A stretch of 59,677 bases of DNA, taken from DATEJJ01 sp039649115. Its GTDB lineage: Bacteria > Actinomycetota > Actinomycetes > Mycobacteriales > Micromonosporaceae. Where the stretch lies: assembly GCA_039649115.1 (NCBI GenBank), contig JBBWZQ010000117.1:1-59677 (forward strand), written 5' to 3'. The position numbers and the translations under genes are program-made. This document shows, one piece after another, positions 32,150-41,659 of this stretch (the first letter of the stretch is position 1; each line of letters begins with the position of its first letter). The notes under the pieces were generated by a model, which saw only the letters and a list, made by a program, of their open reading frames with translations, did not search any database and was not told the DNA's origin.

Positions 32150-33402
32150 CTGGCCCCCTCGGGTACCCACAGGGTGATCCGGGTGCCCCGACCCGGCGCC
32201 GCCTCGACGCCGGCCCGGCCACCCACCTCGCGCAGGCGCGCCAGGATCGACTCGCGGATGCCGAAGCCGAAGCGCGAGCCGTCGGCCGGAAATCCCTGGC
32301 CGTGGTCGCGCACCACGATCTGTACGCCGGTATCCACCCGGTCCAGCCGGACCGTCACCCGCGCCACCCCGGAGTGGCGCCGGACGTTGCTCAGCGCGGC
32401 CGAGGTGGCCCCGCACAGCGCGTCGTGCCGTGCCCGGGTGACGCCGACCCCGTCGAGATCCGCGGTCACCAGGTCCACCCGCAGCCCGCGGGTGACGGCC
32501 TCGGCCGCCACCTCGCCGAGCCCGGCGGCGAGCCCGCCCGGATCGGCCGCGGCACCGCGCAGGGCGGCCCGCAGGCGGGTCACCTCGGCACGCGCGGTCG
32601 CCCGCATCTCGGCCACCGTGGCCACCGGATCGGCATCGTCCGATGTGGAGCGCAACGACAGCACCTCCAGGCACTGCAACGCCGTGTCGTGCATCAACCG
32701 CAGCATCCGGTTGTGCTCCATCTGGGCGGCGTGGGACGCCGCGGCGCGCGTCTGCCGCACCAGCAGAGCCAGTACCGCCAGCGCCACGAGCAGCGTCACC
32801 GCCAGCCAGACCATCCGCACCAGCACGAGGGTGAGTACCGAACCGCCGTCGCGGGCGGACTCCAGCTGCGCGGCCAGGACCTGGAACGGCAGGGCCGCGG
32901 CCACCACGCACACCCCGACCGCCGCACCCCACGCGGCGGCCCACACGAGCACCACCCCGGCCACCATGGGCAGGAGCATGTGCCGGTACGCGCCCGCCGC
33001 CGGCCCGGGCAGGGCGGCGACGAGGACCGTCACCCCGGACAGCGCGGCGAGGTCCACGAGGAGCAGCGGCGTACCTTCGCCGGCCCGCCGCCACGCCCCG
33101 GCGAGTGCCGCGGGGCACGCCACGGCCACGGTGAACAGGACGGCGTCCGGCCAGCCCGGCGGGTACCCCCGCAGGAGCGCGCAGACCGGTGCCAGCACCG
33201 CGATCGCCCGGCCGGTGAGCGCGACCGCGACGATGGTGCGGAACGCGTCGAGGTAGGCGGCCCGCACGCCGTCGTCGGCGTCGTCGCCAGCGCGCCGGGC
33301 GGGCCGGCCCAGCAGGCCGGCCGGCGGCAGTCCCCGGCCGGCGACGTTCCCGGGCCAGCGGCGCGGCCCGCTCGGTCGGGTGACGTCGGTAGCCACGGTC
33401 AC
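32146..33402 (-). CDS. Membrane sensor histidine kinase (NarL-partner type)
   Basis: 418 residues. Five or six membrane segments (about 50-215, for example AVLFTVAVACPAALAGAW and LLPMVAGVVLVWAAAW) are followed by a dimerisation helix with His238 in MLRLMHDTALQCLEVL and a HATPase domain (AALSNVRRHS N-box, VVRDHGQGFP, FGFGIRESI). The short spacing of these boxes fits kinases that pair with NarL-type regulators. Its likely partner is the response regulator at 30377, separated by two or three small frames. No ligand-binding domain is recognisable. Confidence 0.85.
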   Translation of the reverse strand: MTVATDVTRPSGPRRWPGNVAGRGLPPAGLLGRPARRAGDDADDGVRAAYLDAFRTIVAVALTGRAIAVLAPVCALLRGYPPGWPDAVLFTVAVACPAALAGAWRRAGEGTPLLLVDLAALSGVTVLVAALPGPAAGAYRHMLLPMVAGVVLVWAAAWGAAVGVCVVAAALPFQVLAAQLESARDGGSVLTLVLVRMVWLAVTLLVALAVLALLVRQTRAAASHAAQMEHNRMLRLMHDTALQCLEVLSLRSTSDDADPVATVAEMRATARAEVTRLRAALRGAAADPGGLAAGLGEVAAEAVTRGLRVDLVTADLDGVGVTRARHDALCGATSAALSNVRRHSGVARVTVRLDRVDTGVQIVVRDHGQGFPADGSRFGFGIRESILARLREVGGRAGVEAAPGRGTRITLWVPEGAR

Positions 33403-33551
33403 CTCCCCGATACCGTCGCCCGGGCGGCGTCGGTGCTAATACGGGCGGCGCATCCTGCTGGTTACGGTCCGCGTTGGAATTGCCTACACGTGGTGCTCGG
33501 CCTTCCTCGCGCGCCGCTCGCCACGGCGGTCGCAGCGGGTTACAGCTCTCG

Positions 33552-35813
33552 TCAGTCGACGATCGCGAGTTTCACGCGAACCGCATTGGCCTGGGGGTGG
33601 TCGAGGTCTTCGAGGATGCCCAGGGCCTGCGTCCGCGCCTCCCGGGCGGCCCGCGGATCGCCGGCGGCCTCGTGGGTCTCGGCAAGATTGACGAGGGTGT
33701 CGGCTTCGCGGTATCGGTCGCCGAGGTCCTGGAACAGATCAAGCGCCTGCTTGTAGCAGGCGATGGCCTCGTCGTGGCGGCCGAGGTGGTGTTCGGCGTA
33801 GCCGAGGCTGTCCCAGGTCGCACCCTGCCCCACGCGATTGGCCAGCCGTTGATGGAGGGCGAGCGCCTGCCGGCACCAGTTCAAGGCCTGTCCGTAGTTG
33901 CCGAGCCGCGCGTGGAGCCAGCCGATGTTGTTGAGCGCGAGAGCCTGCCCGGTCTGGTGGTCCGCGGCCCGGTAGAGGGAGAGGGCGCGCCGGGCGTGCC
34001 CGAGCGCGTCGGCTTCGCGGCCCTGCCGCGCCGATGCCATGTCCAGGAGGACGTGTACGTGCGCCTGCCCGACCTGGTCGCGTGCCGCACGGTACAGGTC
34101 GTCGGCATCCCGAAGATGTGCTTCCGCTTCCTCGAAATGGGCGAGCGCGATTTCGGTGTGGGCGATGAGACGGTGCGCGAGTGCCTGCGCCACCGGGTCA
34201 GCCAGCCGGCCGGCGGCGGAAAGCGCGGCGCGCAGGGTCACGGTCTGGTCGTGCCAGAGTCCGCACCGGTCGAGGAAGCTGTGCACGGCCCACGCCAGTT
34301 GCCAGACGTGGGTGTCAAATCCGGCCCGTTCGGCGTACTCCACGGCGGCGAGCAGGACCGGGCGTTCGGCGGCCAGCCAGTCGTACGCCTGCTGGTGATT
34401 GGTGACCGTCTCCGGGTGGGCGTCCGGATGGGGCGGACCGAGGACGATCCGGTCCCTGGCCGGATGCAGGAGCCGGTCGGCGGCGTACGCGGTGTGCAGG
34501 TAGTGGTCGAGCATCCGGTGTGCTGCCGCGCGCCGTTGCGGGTCCGGGTCGGTGCTGCGGTTCTGCTCGGCGGCGTAGGTCCGGAGCAGGTCGTGGACCG
34601 TGTACCGGCCCGCGGTGCACTCGATGATGAGGTGGGCGCGGGCGAGTTCCGCGAGCAGCGGCCGCACTCGCGGTGGCGGAAGGCCGGCAAGGCTCGCCGC
34701 GGCCGCGGTTGACACGTCTGGGCCAGGATGCAGACCGACGAGCCGGAACAGACCTGCCGCCTCGGGAGTCAACGTGCGGTAGGACGACGAGAACACCGCC
34801 CGCAGGTCGGTCGTGGGATCGTGGGCGCTGAGCACGTCGAGCCGGTCCGGGCTGACCCGCAGCTCGGCGGCGAGGGTCCGCAGTGGCAGGTCGGCACTGG
34901 TCGCCGCACGTGCCGCGGCGATGGCCAACGCCAGGGGCAGCCCGGCGCAGTACTCAATGATCTCCTCAACGGCCTGTGGATCCTCGGCCAGCCTGCTGGC
35001 GCCCAAGCGGCTGGCCAGCAGGTCACGGGCTTCGTCAGGGGTCAGCAGGTCCAAGGCCACGGGGTAGCCGCCGTCGGTGGCCACCAGGCTGTCCAACCGG
35101 TGCCGGCTCGTAATGATCACCAAGTTGCCCGGCGCGCCGGGCAACAGCGGCCGGACCTGTTCCGCGTCGCGGGCGTTGTCCAGAACCACCAACATCCGCC
35201 GATCGGCGAGCAACGTCCGGTAGAGACCGGCCTGCGCGTCCAGATCAGCGGGGATGCGGGCCAACGGCACGTCGAGGGCGTCAAGGAAGCGGCGGCAGAC
35301 CTCGGCCGGGTCCATGGTGGTTCCGTTCGGGTCGAAGCCGCGCAGATTAACGTACAACTGGCCGTCGGGAAACCGCGAGCGGATCTGGTGAGCCCAGTGG
35401 ACGGCCAGGGCGGTCTTGCCGACGCCGGCGGTGCCGGCGATGGCGATGACCACCAGGGCCGTGGGGTGGGCACCGTTGCTGTGCTCGACGAGCATGGAGA
35501 GCTGCCGCAACTGATCGGTACGACCGATGAAGCCGGGCACGTCGGCGGGCAGTTGCGCAGGCACCAGGTGCCCGGACGGGGGATCTGTGCGGCGCGCGAC
35601 GTCGTAGAACCTGTCCCGGTCCGCGCCGGAAAGTCCAAGCGCCTGCGCCAGCATGCGCACGGTGACCGGTCGCGGGCTGTCGACCTGGTTGGCCTCGATC
35701 TTGCGCAGGCCGCGCACGCTGATTCCGGTCTTGCCGGCGAGCTCCTCCTGCGAGAGGCCGACCCGCCTGCGCCGGGCGCGCACCAGGTCACCGAACACCA
35801 GATCCTGCCGCAC
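33552..35813 (-). CDS. XRE-NB-ARC-TPR transcriptional regulator
   Basis: 753 residues. An XRE helix-turn-helix (residues 8-62, GDLVRARRRRVGLSQEELA and GISVRGLRKIE) leads to an NB-ARC ATPase with P-loop GTAGVGKT (127-134), RMLVVLDNARDAEQVRPLLPG and GLPLALAIAAARAA. From about residue 460 TPR repeats follow to the C-terminus (ALNNIGWLHARLGNYGQALN and similar). It has the same ATPase and TPR parts as the two SARPs in this window but a different DNA-binding head. Such regulators control development or secondary metabolism. It stands alone between two kinase genes; the target is unknown. Confidence 0.9.
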   Translation of the reverse strand: MRQDLVFGDLVRARRRRVGLSQEELAGKTGISVRGLRKIEANQVDSPRPVTVRMLAQALGLSGADRDRFYDVARRTDPPSGHLVPAQLPADVPGFIGRTDQLRQLSMLVEHSNGAHPTALVVIAIAGTAGVGKTALAVHWAHQIRSRFPDGQLYVNLRGFDPNGTTMDPAEVCRRFLDALDVPLARIPADLDAQAGLYRTLLADRRMLVVLDNARDAEQVRPLLPGAPGNLVIITSRHRLDSLVATDGGYPVALDLLTPDEARDLLASRLGASRLAEDPQAVEEIIEYCAGLPLALAIAAARAATSADLPLRTLAAELRVSPDRLDVLSAHDPTTDLRAVFSSSYRTLTPEAAGLFRLVGLHPGPDVSTAAAASLAGLPPPRVRPLLAELARAHLIIECTAGRYTVHDLLRTYAAEQNRSTDPDPQRRAAAHRMLDHYLHTAYAADRLLHPARDRIVLGPPHPDAHPETVTNHQQAYDWLAAERPVLLAAVEYAERAGFDTHVWQLAWAVHSFLDRCGLWHDQTVTLRAALSAAGRLADPVAQALAHRLIAHTEIALAHFEEAEAHLRDADDLYRAARDQVGQAHVHVLLDMASARQGREADALGHARRALSLYRAADHQTGQALALNNIGWLHARLGNYGQALNWCRQALALHQRLANRVGQGATWDSLGYAEHHLGRHDEAIACYKQALDLFQDLGDRYREADTLVNLAETHEAAGDPRAAREARTQALGILEDLDHPQANAVRVKLAIVD

Positions 35814-36075
35814 GGTGCGTACCCCTCAGGGACGATCTCGCTTCGAAAGTGTCAGACGACCAATGCCGCGGGAGTCCAGGCTACCGGAGGGGCGATGGCA
35901 AAGTGCCGGCAAAGTGCCGGTGGATGGCCTCGCCACCCGCGACGCCGTGGACGACCCTGTGGATGGGGTTCCGGCCGGCCGGCCAGTCGGCCATCCGGAG
36001 CCGATGGCGACCGCCGCGGCGGGCCGGGCCGGTGCAGGGTGGGACCGGTGATCGGGGGCGTCCCGGAGCGGCGGT

Positions 36076-37548
36076 CTACGCCTCTGGATGGTCCGCCGGA
36101 CCGTCCGGGCTCCAGGCCGGCACCGTGACCTCGAACCTGGCACCGGCGCCCGGGGCGCTGTCGACGCTTACCGTGCCGCCGTGCGCCTGCACGATCGCCC
36201 GCACGATGGCCAGTCCGAGTCCGGTGCCCGCGTGGCGTCGAACCGCGCCGGAGCGGTAGAAGCGCTCGAAAACGCGGGCCTGGTCGGCGTGCGCGATCCC
36301 GGGACCCTCGTCGGCGACGATGAGACGCACGGCAGGCGCCCGGCACGTCTCGTCCGGTCGGACCGCGATGTCGATGGACGTGCCCGGCGGTGTGTGCTGC
36401 AGCGCGTTGCCGATGAGGTTGCGCACGACCTGGCGCATCCGGCTGGCATCCCCGGTGACGAGGGCGGCCCGCGGTGCGGACAGGGTGATGTGCCGTGCCG
36501 GGTCTATCACGCGGGCGTCCGCGACGACCTCACCGGTCAACGCCACCAGATCCACGCCGGTGGTATTCAGGGATGGTTCCTCGTCCAGGCGGGCAAGCAG
36601 CAACAGCTCCTCGACGAGCCCGCTGACCTGTCCGGCCTGTTCGGCGATCCGCGCCATCGCCGTGTGCATGCCACCGTTCTCGGGCAGAGCACCCTGGAAG
36701 TAGAGATCGGCCCAGCCGCGAATGGTCGTCAGCGGCGTACGCAGTTCGTGTGAGGCGTCGGCCAGGAACCGGCGCAACCGCTCCTCGGCCTGCTGGCGCT
36801 CGTCGAAGGCCCGGTTGAGCACGGTGGCGAGCTGGCCGACCTCGGTGTGCGGCTGGTCGATCGGGATCCGGCGAGCCTGATCGCCGGCCGCGATGGCTGT
36901 CGCCGTCGCCGCCATCCCGGCCAGCGGGCGCAGGCTGAGCCGGAGCAGCACGGCGGCCAGGCCGGCGAGCGCGGCGAGCGCGACGCCGCTGACGACCGCC
37001 TCGCTCGCGGCAAGCCGGTTGAGGGTGTCCCGCTCCCGGGCGACCGGCGCGGCGACGACGATGCCGCCCACCGCCTGGCCCTGCACCGCGGAGTCGGTGA
37101 CGAAGAGCGCGCCGTGCACCTGACGGTAGAGGATCCGGTACGGAGTGCCGGCGACGCTGCGCTGATACACCCGGCCACTGGTCAGTGGCCTGGCCAGGCT
37201 GCCGAGGAGCGCGGACTGCCCGTCATCGACACCGGCTCTCGGCAGAGTGGCGACGACCCGGCCGCCGGGGGCCAGGTAGATCACGTTGAGCCCACCGTGC
37301 CCCGCGCGAAGGAGCTTTTCGGCCGTCGTCAGGCCGGATGGCCGCGCCAGCGTCCGGTCCAGACCGGATGCCGTGGTGGCGAGATGACGGTCGACCCCGT
37401 CCTGGAGGGACGAGCGCAGCATCGAGTACATCGCCAGATCGGCGCCCAGCAGCCCGGCGGTGAACAGCACGACGACACCGGCCAGCAGCCGGCCGCGCAG
37501 GGTCAGCGGAACGAGGCGCGGCCTCAGCTTCGGCACCCGGATGTTCAT
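36076..37548 (-). CDS. HAMP-containing sensor histidine kinase
   Basis: 490 residues. The first membrane helix (about 18-42), an extracytoplasmic sensor (about 43-175), a second helix (VVSGVALAALAGLAAVLL), HAMP (LRPLAGMAATATAIAAGD), HisKA with His267 in FLADASHELRTPL and HATPase (RNLIGNALQHTP, VADEGPGI, GTGLGLAIV) follow in the standard order. The ATG overlaps the stop of the response regulator as ATGA, so the two are translationally coupled. The signal is unknown. Confidence 0.93.
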   Translation of the reverse strand: MNIRVPKLRPRLVPLTLRGRLLAGVVVLFTAGLLGADLAMYSMLRSSLQDGVDRHLATTASGLDRTLARPSGLTTAEKLLRAGHGGLNVIYLAPGGRVVATLPRAGVDDGQSALLGSLARPLTSGRVYQRSVAGTPYRILYRQVHGALFVTDSAVQGQAVGGIVVAAPVARERDTLNRLAASEAVVSGVALAALAGLAAVLLRLSLRPLAGMAATATAIAAGDQARRIPIDQPHTEVGQLATVLNRAFDERQQAEERLRRFLADASHELRTPLTTIRGWADLYFQGALPENGGMHTAMARIAEQAGQVSGLVEELLLLARLDEEPSLNTTGVDLVALTGEVVADARVIDPARHITLSAPRAALVTGDASRMRQVVRNLIGNALQHTPPGTSIDIAVRPDETCRAPAVRLIVADEGPGIAHADQARVFERFYRSGAVRRHAGTGLGLAIVRAIVQAHGGTVSVDSAPGAGARFEVTVPAWSPDGPADHPEA

Positions 37549-38270
37549 GGAGCCGGTGCGCGCAGGGTGTACCCGAACCCGCGGACGGTCTGCAGCAGAG
37601 CCGGCTCGAAGCTGTCGATCTTCCGGCGCAGGTTGGAGACGAACTTCTCCACCACGGCTTCATCGCCGCCGAAGCCGTACTGCCAGACCCGGTCGAGGAT
37701 CTGCGCCTTGGAGACCACCCGCCCGGCGTTGAGCATCAGGTACCGCAGCAGGCGGTACTCGGTCGGGGACAGTTCGATCAGCCGCCCGGCGCGGCGTACC
37801 TCGTGGGTGTCCTCGTCCATCCGCAGGTCCGCGTAGGTCAGCACGGTCTCCTCCGGCGGACCGCCCCGGGTCCGGCGCAGCACGGCATGGATCCGGGCGA
37901 TCACCTCGGCGACACTGAACGGTTTGGTGATGTAGTCGTCGCCGCCCAGCATCAGTCCGGCTACCTTGTCCGCCGTAGCGTCCCGCGCGGTAAGGAACAA
38001 CACCGGGATGTGGCGGCCGTGCTCACGCAGCCGCCGCGCGACGTCGAAGCCGTCCACATCGGGCAACATCACGTCCAGGATGACCGCCTGGGGCTCGATG
38101 GCCGCCGCGCACCGCAGCGCCTCCGCGCCGGATCCGGCCGCAGCGGGGCTGAATCCGGCAAACCTCAGCGTGGTCAGGAGCAGCTCACTGACGCGCGGGT
38201 CGTCGTCGACGACCAGCACGCGGGCACCGCGGCCGTCGAGACCAGAAAGATCTGTGATGGGTACGTCCAT
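37545..38270 (-). CDS. OmpR-type response regulator
   Basis: 241 residues from ATG 38270 (MDVPITDLSGLDGRG); the frame is open to a GTG at 38312. The receiver has VLVVDDDPRV, Asp66 in AVILDVMLPDVDG and KPFSVAEV. The winged-helix output ends VSNLRRKIDSFEPALLQTVRGFGYTLR. It is read first, then the HAMP kinase. It lies 38 bp after the lipoprotein stop, so the esterase, lipoprotein and this pair may form one minus-strand transcript. Confidence 0.92.
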   Translation of the reverse strand: MDVPITDLSGLDGRGARVLVVDDDPRVSELLLTTLRFAGFSPAAAGSGAEALRCAAAIEPQAVILDVMLPDVDGFDVARRLREHGRHIPVLFLTARDATADKVAGLMLGGDDYITKPFSVAEVIARIHAVLRRTRGGPPEETVLTYADLRMDEDTHEVRRAGRLIELSPTEYRLLRYLMLNAGRVVSKAQILDRVWQYGFGGDEAVVEKFVSNLRRKIDSFEPALLQTVRGFGYTLRAPAP

Positions 38271-38308
38271 GGTAGGCCAAACTACGCTCTGGAGTTCCGA
38301 CCCCGGAG

Positions 38309-39907
38309 TCACGACGGGGCACTCGTCGCCGGCGTCGGGGTGAGGGTGGTGGTGCGGGTCCGGCCGTCGTACGTGCTGGTCGCCGACCCCTGACCGGCTC
38401 CCTGCGCACCGTGCACCACGACGTCGACGGTGCTCGTGCCGGTGTGGCAGCCCGTCATCGTCAGCTTCTCCCGATAGGTCGTGTCCAGGCGCCGGTCCGT
38501 CCGGACCGTCTGGTGTCCATCCAGGACGGTGCAGCCGTCCCGGTAGTTGACATACGTGACGGCGAAGAAGCCGGCAAGCAGATCGCCGGTCATCTCGACC
38601 CGCGCGTTGCCCCCGTCCGGTCCGGCGATGACCCGCCGCAGCCCGGGTGCCGCGACCGGAACCGCGGAGATGGCTGGTGCCCAGTGCGGCGACGGCGTGG
38701 CGACGGCACGCACCGGGGGACCAGGCCGCACCGGCGCACGCGCTGTCCGCACCTGCCGTATCTCCGGACGGGCGGGCCTCGCCTGGGCCCAGACCAGCAG
38801 GCTGCCGTCGGCAGACCAGTCCGGCCAGTCGTTGACATACCAGCCGGTGTCGCTCGCGGTGGCCAGCGCCACGGCGTCGTGGCCGTCCGGCTCGCCCACG
38901 ATCCCGAACACGTACGGTTGGCGCTGCGCTCCGCGCCGGTACGGTTCGGTGGCTCCGGTGCGGCGCGGCGTGAAGTAGTTCAGGACCGTGATGGCCGCCA
39001 GGTCCAGCACCGGTGGACGCGGCAGGTTGCCGAAAGCCGCGGTGATGTTGCCGCCGCGACTGCTGGCCTGCGCGAAGGATCGCCCATCCGGTGAGATCTC
39101 CAGACCCTCGTCCCAGTCAGGGTCGTCGGTCAGCCGCCGGACCGCACCGGTGCGCAGGTCCATCAGGTACGAGTCGAGATTGAGCGAGCCGGCGATGGTT
39201 GCCGCGAACGTGATGGACTGCCCGTCCGGAGCGAACGACTTGGCCTCGTACCAGGCGTCCGCACGGGCCAGTCCGGCAACGTCGGTCGCGGCCCGGTCGG
39301 CGGGGGCGTTGAGCACCCGGATGTCGCGCACCTGGTAGCCGGCGCCGGCACGAGTCAGCCGGCCGGCCAGCAGGAGGAATCCGTCCCTGCGGATCCGGGT
39401 CCAGACGAGTGTGGAGCCGTCGGGCGAGATCAGGCCGACCCGGTCCTGGAGGCTGTCGGGCGCCTGGGTGCCGGTGACCGCCCGTACCACCGGATGAGCA
39501 CAGGAAGCGACCGAGCCGGCGCACTCGATGACGAGGAACGACAACTTCTGTATGCCGTTGCTGGCCGCCGGCGACTGGACCAGCACGCGGTGCCCGTCGC
39601 CGAACGGGGCGGGTCGCCCGATGCTGAGGTCGGCGAACCCGGGCCCGCAGGTGAGGCACCGGAACCCGGAGCCGTCAGCGCGCACGTACCCCGCATGAGT
39701 CACTCCGTCGTTTCCGGCGAAGTCGAGCACAACACCCTGCCCCGCACCAGGAACGAACCGGGGAGCGCCCCACCGCAGCACCGCCGCCGGCATCGGCACC
39801 ACGGTGCCCGCCGATGCCGTGGGCGCCGGCTGCGGGGCACCGCCGCAGCCGGCGAGGAGCGCGGCGGCGGCGGCGATCCGGCCGAGCCGCCCGAGTCGTG
39901 CGGTCAT
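38309..39907 (-). CDS. TolB-like beta-propeller lipoprotein
   Basis: 532 residues from ATG 39907, which overlaps the stop of the esterase (ATGA). The lipobox LLAGCGG marks a lipoprotein on the outer face of the membrane. The body has repeated WD40-like/TolB strands (SPDGSTLVWTRI, APDGQSITFAATI, SPDGRSFAQASSRGG, SADGSLLVWAQA). A C-terminal beta domain (YVNYRDGCTVLDGHQ to STVDVVVHGAQG) follows. Propellers of this type bind proteins or sugars. Gene order with an OmpR-type system suggests an accessory sensor protein. Confidence 0.78.
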   Translation of the reverse strand: MTARLGRLGRIAAAAALLAGCGGAPQPAPTASAGTVVPMPAAVLRWGAPRFVPGAGQGVVLDFAGNDGVTHAGYVRADGSGFRCLTCGPGFADLSIGRPAPFGDGHRVLVQSPAASNGIQKLSFLVIECAGSVASCAHPVVRAVTGTQAPDSLQDRVGLISPDGSTLVWTRIRRDGFLLLAGRLTRAGAGYQVRDIRVLNAPADRAATDVAGLARADAWYEAKSFAPDGQSITFAATIAGSLNLDSYLMDLRTGAVRRLTDDPDWDEGLEISPDGRSFAQASSRGGNITAAFGNLPRPPVLDLAAITVLNYFTPRRTGATEPYRRGAQRQPYVFGIVGEPDGHDAVALATASDTGWYVNDWPDWSADGSLLVWAQARPARPEIRQVRTARAPVRPGPPVRAVATPSPHWAPAISAVPVAAPGLRRVIAGPDGGNARVEMTGDLLAGFFAVTYVNYRDGCTVLDGHQTVRTDRRLDTTYREKLTMTGCHTGTSTVDVVVHGAQGAGQGSATSTYDGRTRTTTLTPTPATSAPS

Positions 39908-40908
39908 TGGGTATTGCCGCGGTGCGCATCGAAGAAGTCGAGGATTGCCTCGGTCGCCTTGAACGTCCTGCCGGCCGCGGAGTCGGCGGGATCGGCCGCC
40001 GCGGCCGCGCCGCCCGGCCATGGATGGGTTCCACCGACGACGCCGTCGAGCACCACGTCCGCACCGTGGTCGCACTTCGCGTAGCTCGTGCGATCCACGC
40101 CCGGTGCGGGATGGTCGTGCGACGGCGCGGGGCCGCAGTGGTAGCGGCGGGCGTATCCCTCGACAATTCTGGGTGCCGCGGGCAACGGCGTCTTCCTGCC
40201 CAGTGAGTTCTGCCCGCCGTTGTACGGCACACCCGGGTCAGCCGTGCCGTGGATGGCCAGCACGGCAGGCGTCACGCCGGCGGGGCAGAGGGCTGGCGTG
40301 GTGGCGGAGACCATCGCCACGGCCACGAATTCGTAGGGAGCCCGGCAGGTCAGCATCGCCGCGAAAGCCGATCCGTTGGAGTGCCCCGTCGCGTACACCC
40401 GCTGCGGATCGATGCAGAGCTGGTGACGCAGCTCCGTGAGCAGCGCGTGCACGAAACCGAAGTCGTCGGCGAGACCGGCGCTGCCACGCCAGTTCCAGTT
40501 GGCCGGCGTACCGAGGCCGTCCGGGGTCACCACGACGTAGCCCCGGGCGCTGCCCGTACGGCCCATCGCGGTGTTGGCTTCCTGCTTCTCCTTGTTGCCG
40601 CCGTGGCCGTGGAAGTTGACGACCAACGGGTAGGCGCGTGCTCCGCTGTAGTCCTCGGGCAGTGCGATCAGGTACGACCGGTCCACACCGCCGGACCGGA
40701 GCACATGGGTACCGGCACCCAGACGGGTGGCCGCGCCCGTCGCGCACGGGCCGACCTCCTTCGCCGCTTCCTGGCTGGCGGTACCACCGCGCGTCCCGAG
40801 TAGCTGGATGCTCGCGCCAACCGCGAGGATGATGACGCCGACGGCGACCAGGCACCAGCCCCACCAGGGCAGCCGGACGCGACGGGCTTGCCGAACCGAG
40901 GTTGTCAT
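39904..40908 (-). CDS. LpqC-like PHB-depolymerase-family esterase, membrane-anchored
   Basis: 334 residues from ATG 40908. One N-terminal membrane helix (LVAVGVIILAVGASI) is followed by an alpha/beta-hydrolase: PLVVNFHGHGGNKEKQE (oxyanion loop), YATGHSNGSAFAAML (nucleophile Ser), AIHGTADPGVPYNG (acid) and GGTHPWPGG (His). This matches LpqC-type esterases. It acts outside the membrane, perhaps on polyesters or acylated glycans. It is translationally coupled to the propeller lipoprotein downstream. Unlike the esterase at 11067 it keeps a membrane anchor. Confidence 0.82.
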   Translation of the reverse strand: MTTSVRQARRVRLPWWGWCLVAVGVIILAVGASIQLLGTRGGTASQEAAKEVGPCATGAATRLGAGTHVLRSGGVDRSYLIALPEDYSGARAYPLVVNFHGHGGNKEKQEANTAMGRTGSARGYVVVTPDGLGTPANWNWRGSAGLADDFGFVHALLTELRHQLCIDPQRVYATGHSNGSAFAAMLTCRAPYEFVAVAMVSATTPALCPAGVTPAVLAIHGTADPGVPYNGGQNSLGRKTPLPAAPRIVEGYARRYHCGPAPSHDHPAPGVDRTSYAKCDHGADVVLDGVVGGTHPWPGGAAAAADPADSAAGRTFKATEAILDFFDAHRGNTQ

Positions 40909-40981
40909 GGCGGCAGCCTGCGACCGCAACCTCTCGATTCGCTGAACGTGTCCTGACGAACAGCCGCCGAGCGGCGATTCG

Positions 40982-41659
40982 TCAGCCCGGGGTGTGTGGG
41001 CGGGTCAGGCCCCGGTCGTAGGCGAAGATGACGGCCTGGACCCGGTCGCGGGCGCCGATCTTCGCGAGCACCCGGCCGACGTGTGTCTTGACGGTCGACT
41101 CCGACAGGACCAGCCGCTCGGCGATCTCGCCGTTGCTCCAGCCGTGGCCGATGGCGACCAGGATCTCGCGTTCGCGGTCGGTCAGCGTGTCCAGGCGCGG
41201 GTCGGTGGCCGGCCGCCCGTCCTGCGGGGTGCTGCCGAGATGGTGCGCGAACGCGTCGAGGAGGCGCCGGGTCAGCGCCGGTGCGATGACCGCGTCACCG
41301 GCGGCGACCGCGCGGATGCCGGCGAGGAGTTCCTCCGGGTGGGCGTCCTTGAGCAGGAAACCGCTGGCCCCGGCGCGGAGCGCGGCGTGCACGTATTCGT
41401 CGAGGTCGAACGTCGTGAGCATCAGGATGCGCGAGCGGCCGGTGGACGCCACGATCCGCCGGGTGGCCTCGATGCCGTCCATGCCGGGCATGCGGACGTC
41501 CATCAGGACCACGTCGGGGTGCAGTTCCGAGGTCCGGCGTACCGCGTCGGCGCCGTTCTTCGCCTCGCCGACCACCTCGGTGTCGGGGTTGCTCTCCAGC
41601 AGCATGCGGAAACCGAAGCGTTGCAGGGGCTGGTCGTCCGCGATGAGCACGGTGATCAT
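40982..41659 (-). CDS. NarL-type response regulator of the ABC-exporter two-component system
   Basis: 225 residues from ATG 41659, overlapping the kinase stop as ATGA. The receiver has VLIADDQPLQRFGFRML and Asp54 in VVLMDVRMPGMDG. The DNA-binding domain is TDREREILVAIGHGWSNGEIAERL with SESTVKTHVGRVLAKI. It works with the kinase at 41656, and gene order suggests control of the DrrAB-like exporter just upstream. Confidence 0.94.
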   Translation of the reverse strand: MITVLIADDQPLQRFGFRMLLESNPDTEVVGEAKNGADAVRRTSELHPDVVLMDVRMPGMDGIEATRRIVASTGRSRILMLTTFDLDEYVHAALRAGASGFLLKDAHPEELLAGIRAVAAGDAVIAPALTRRLLDAFAHHLGSTPQDGRPATDPRLDTLTDREREILVAIGHGWSNGEIAERLVLSESTVKTHVGRVLAKIGARDRVQAVIFAYDRGLTRPHTPG

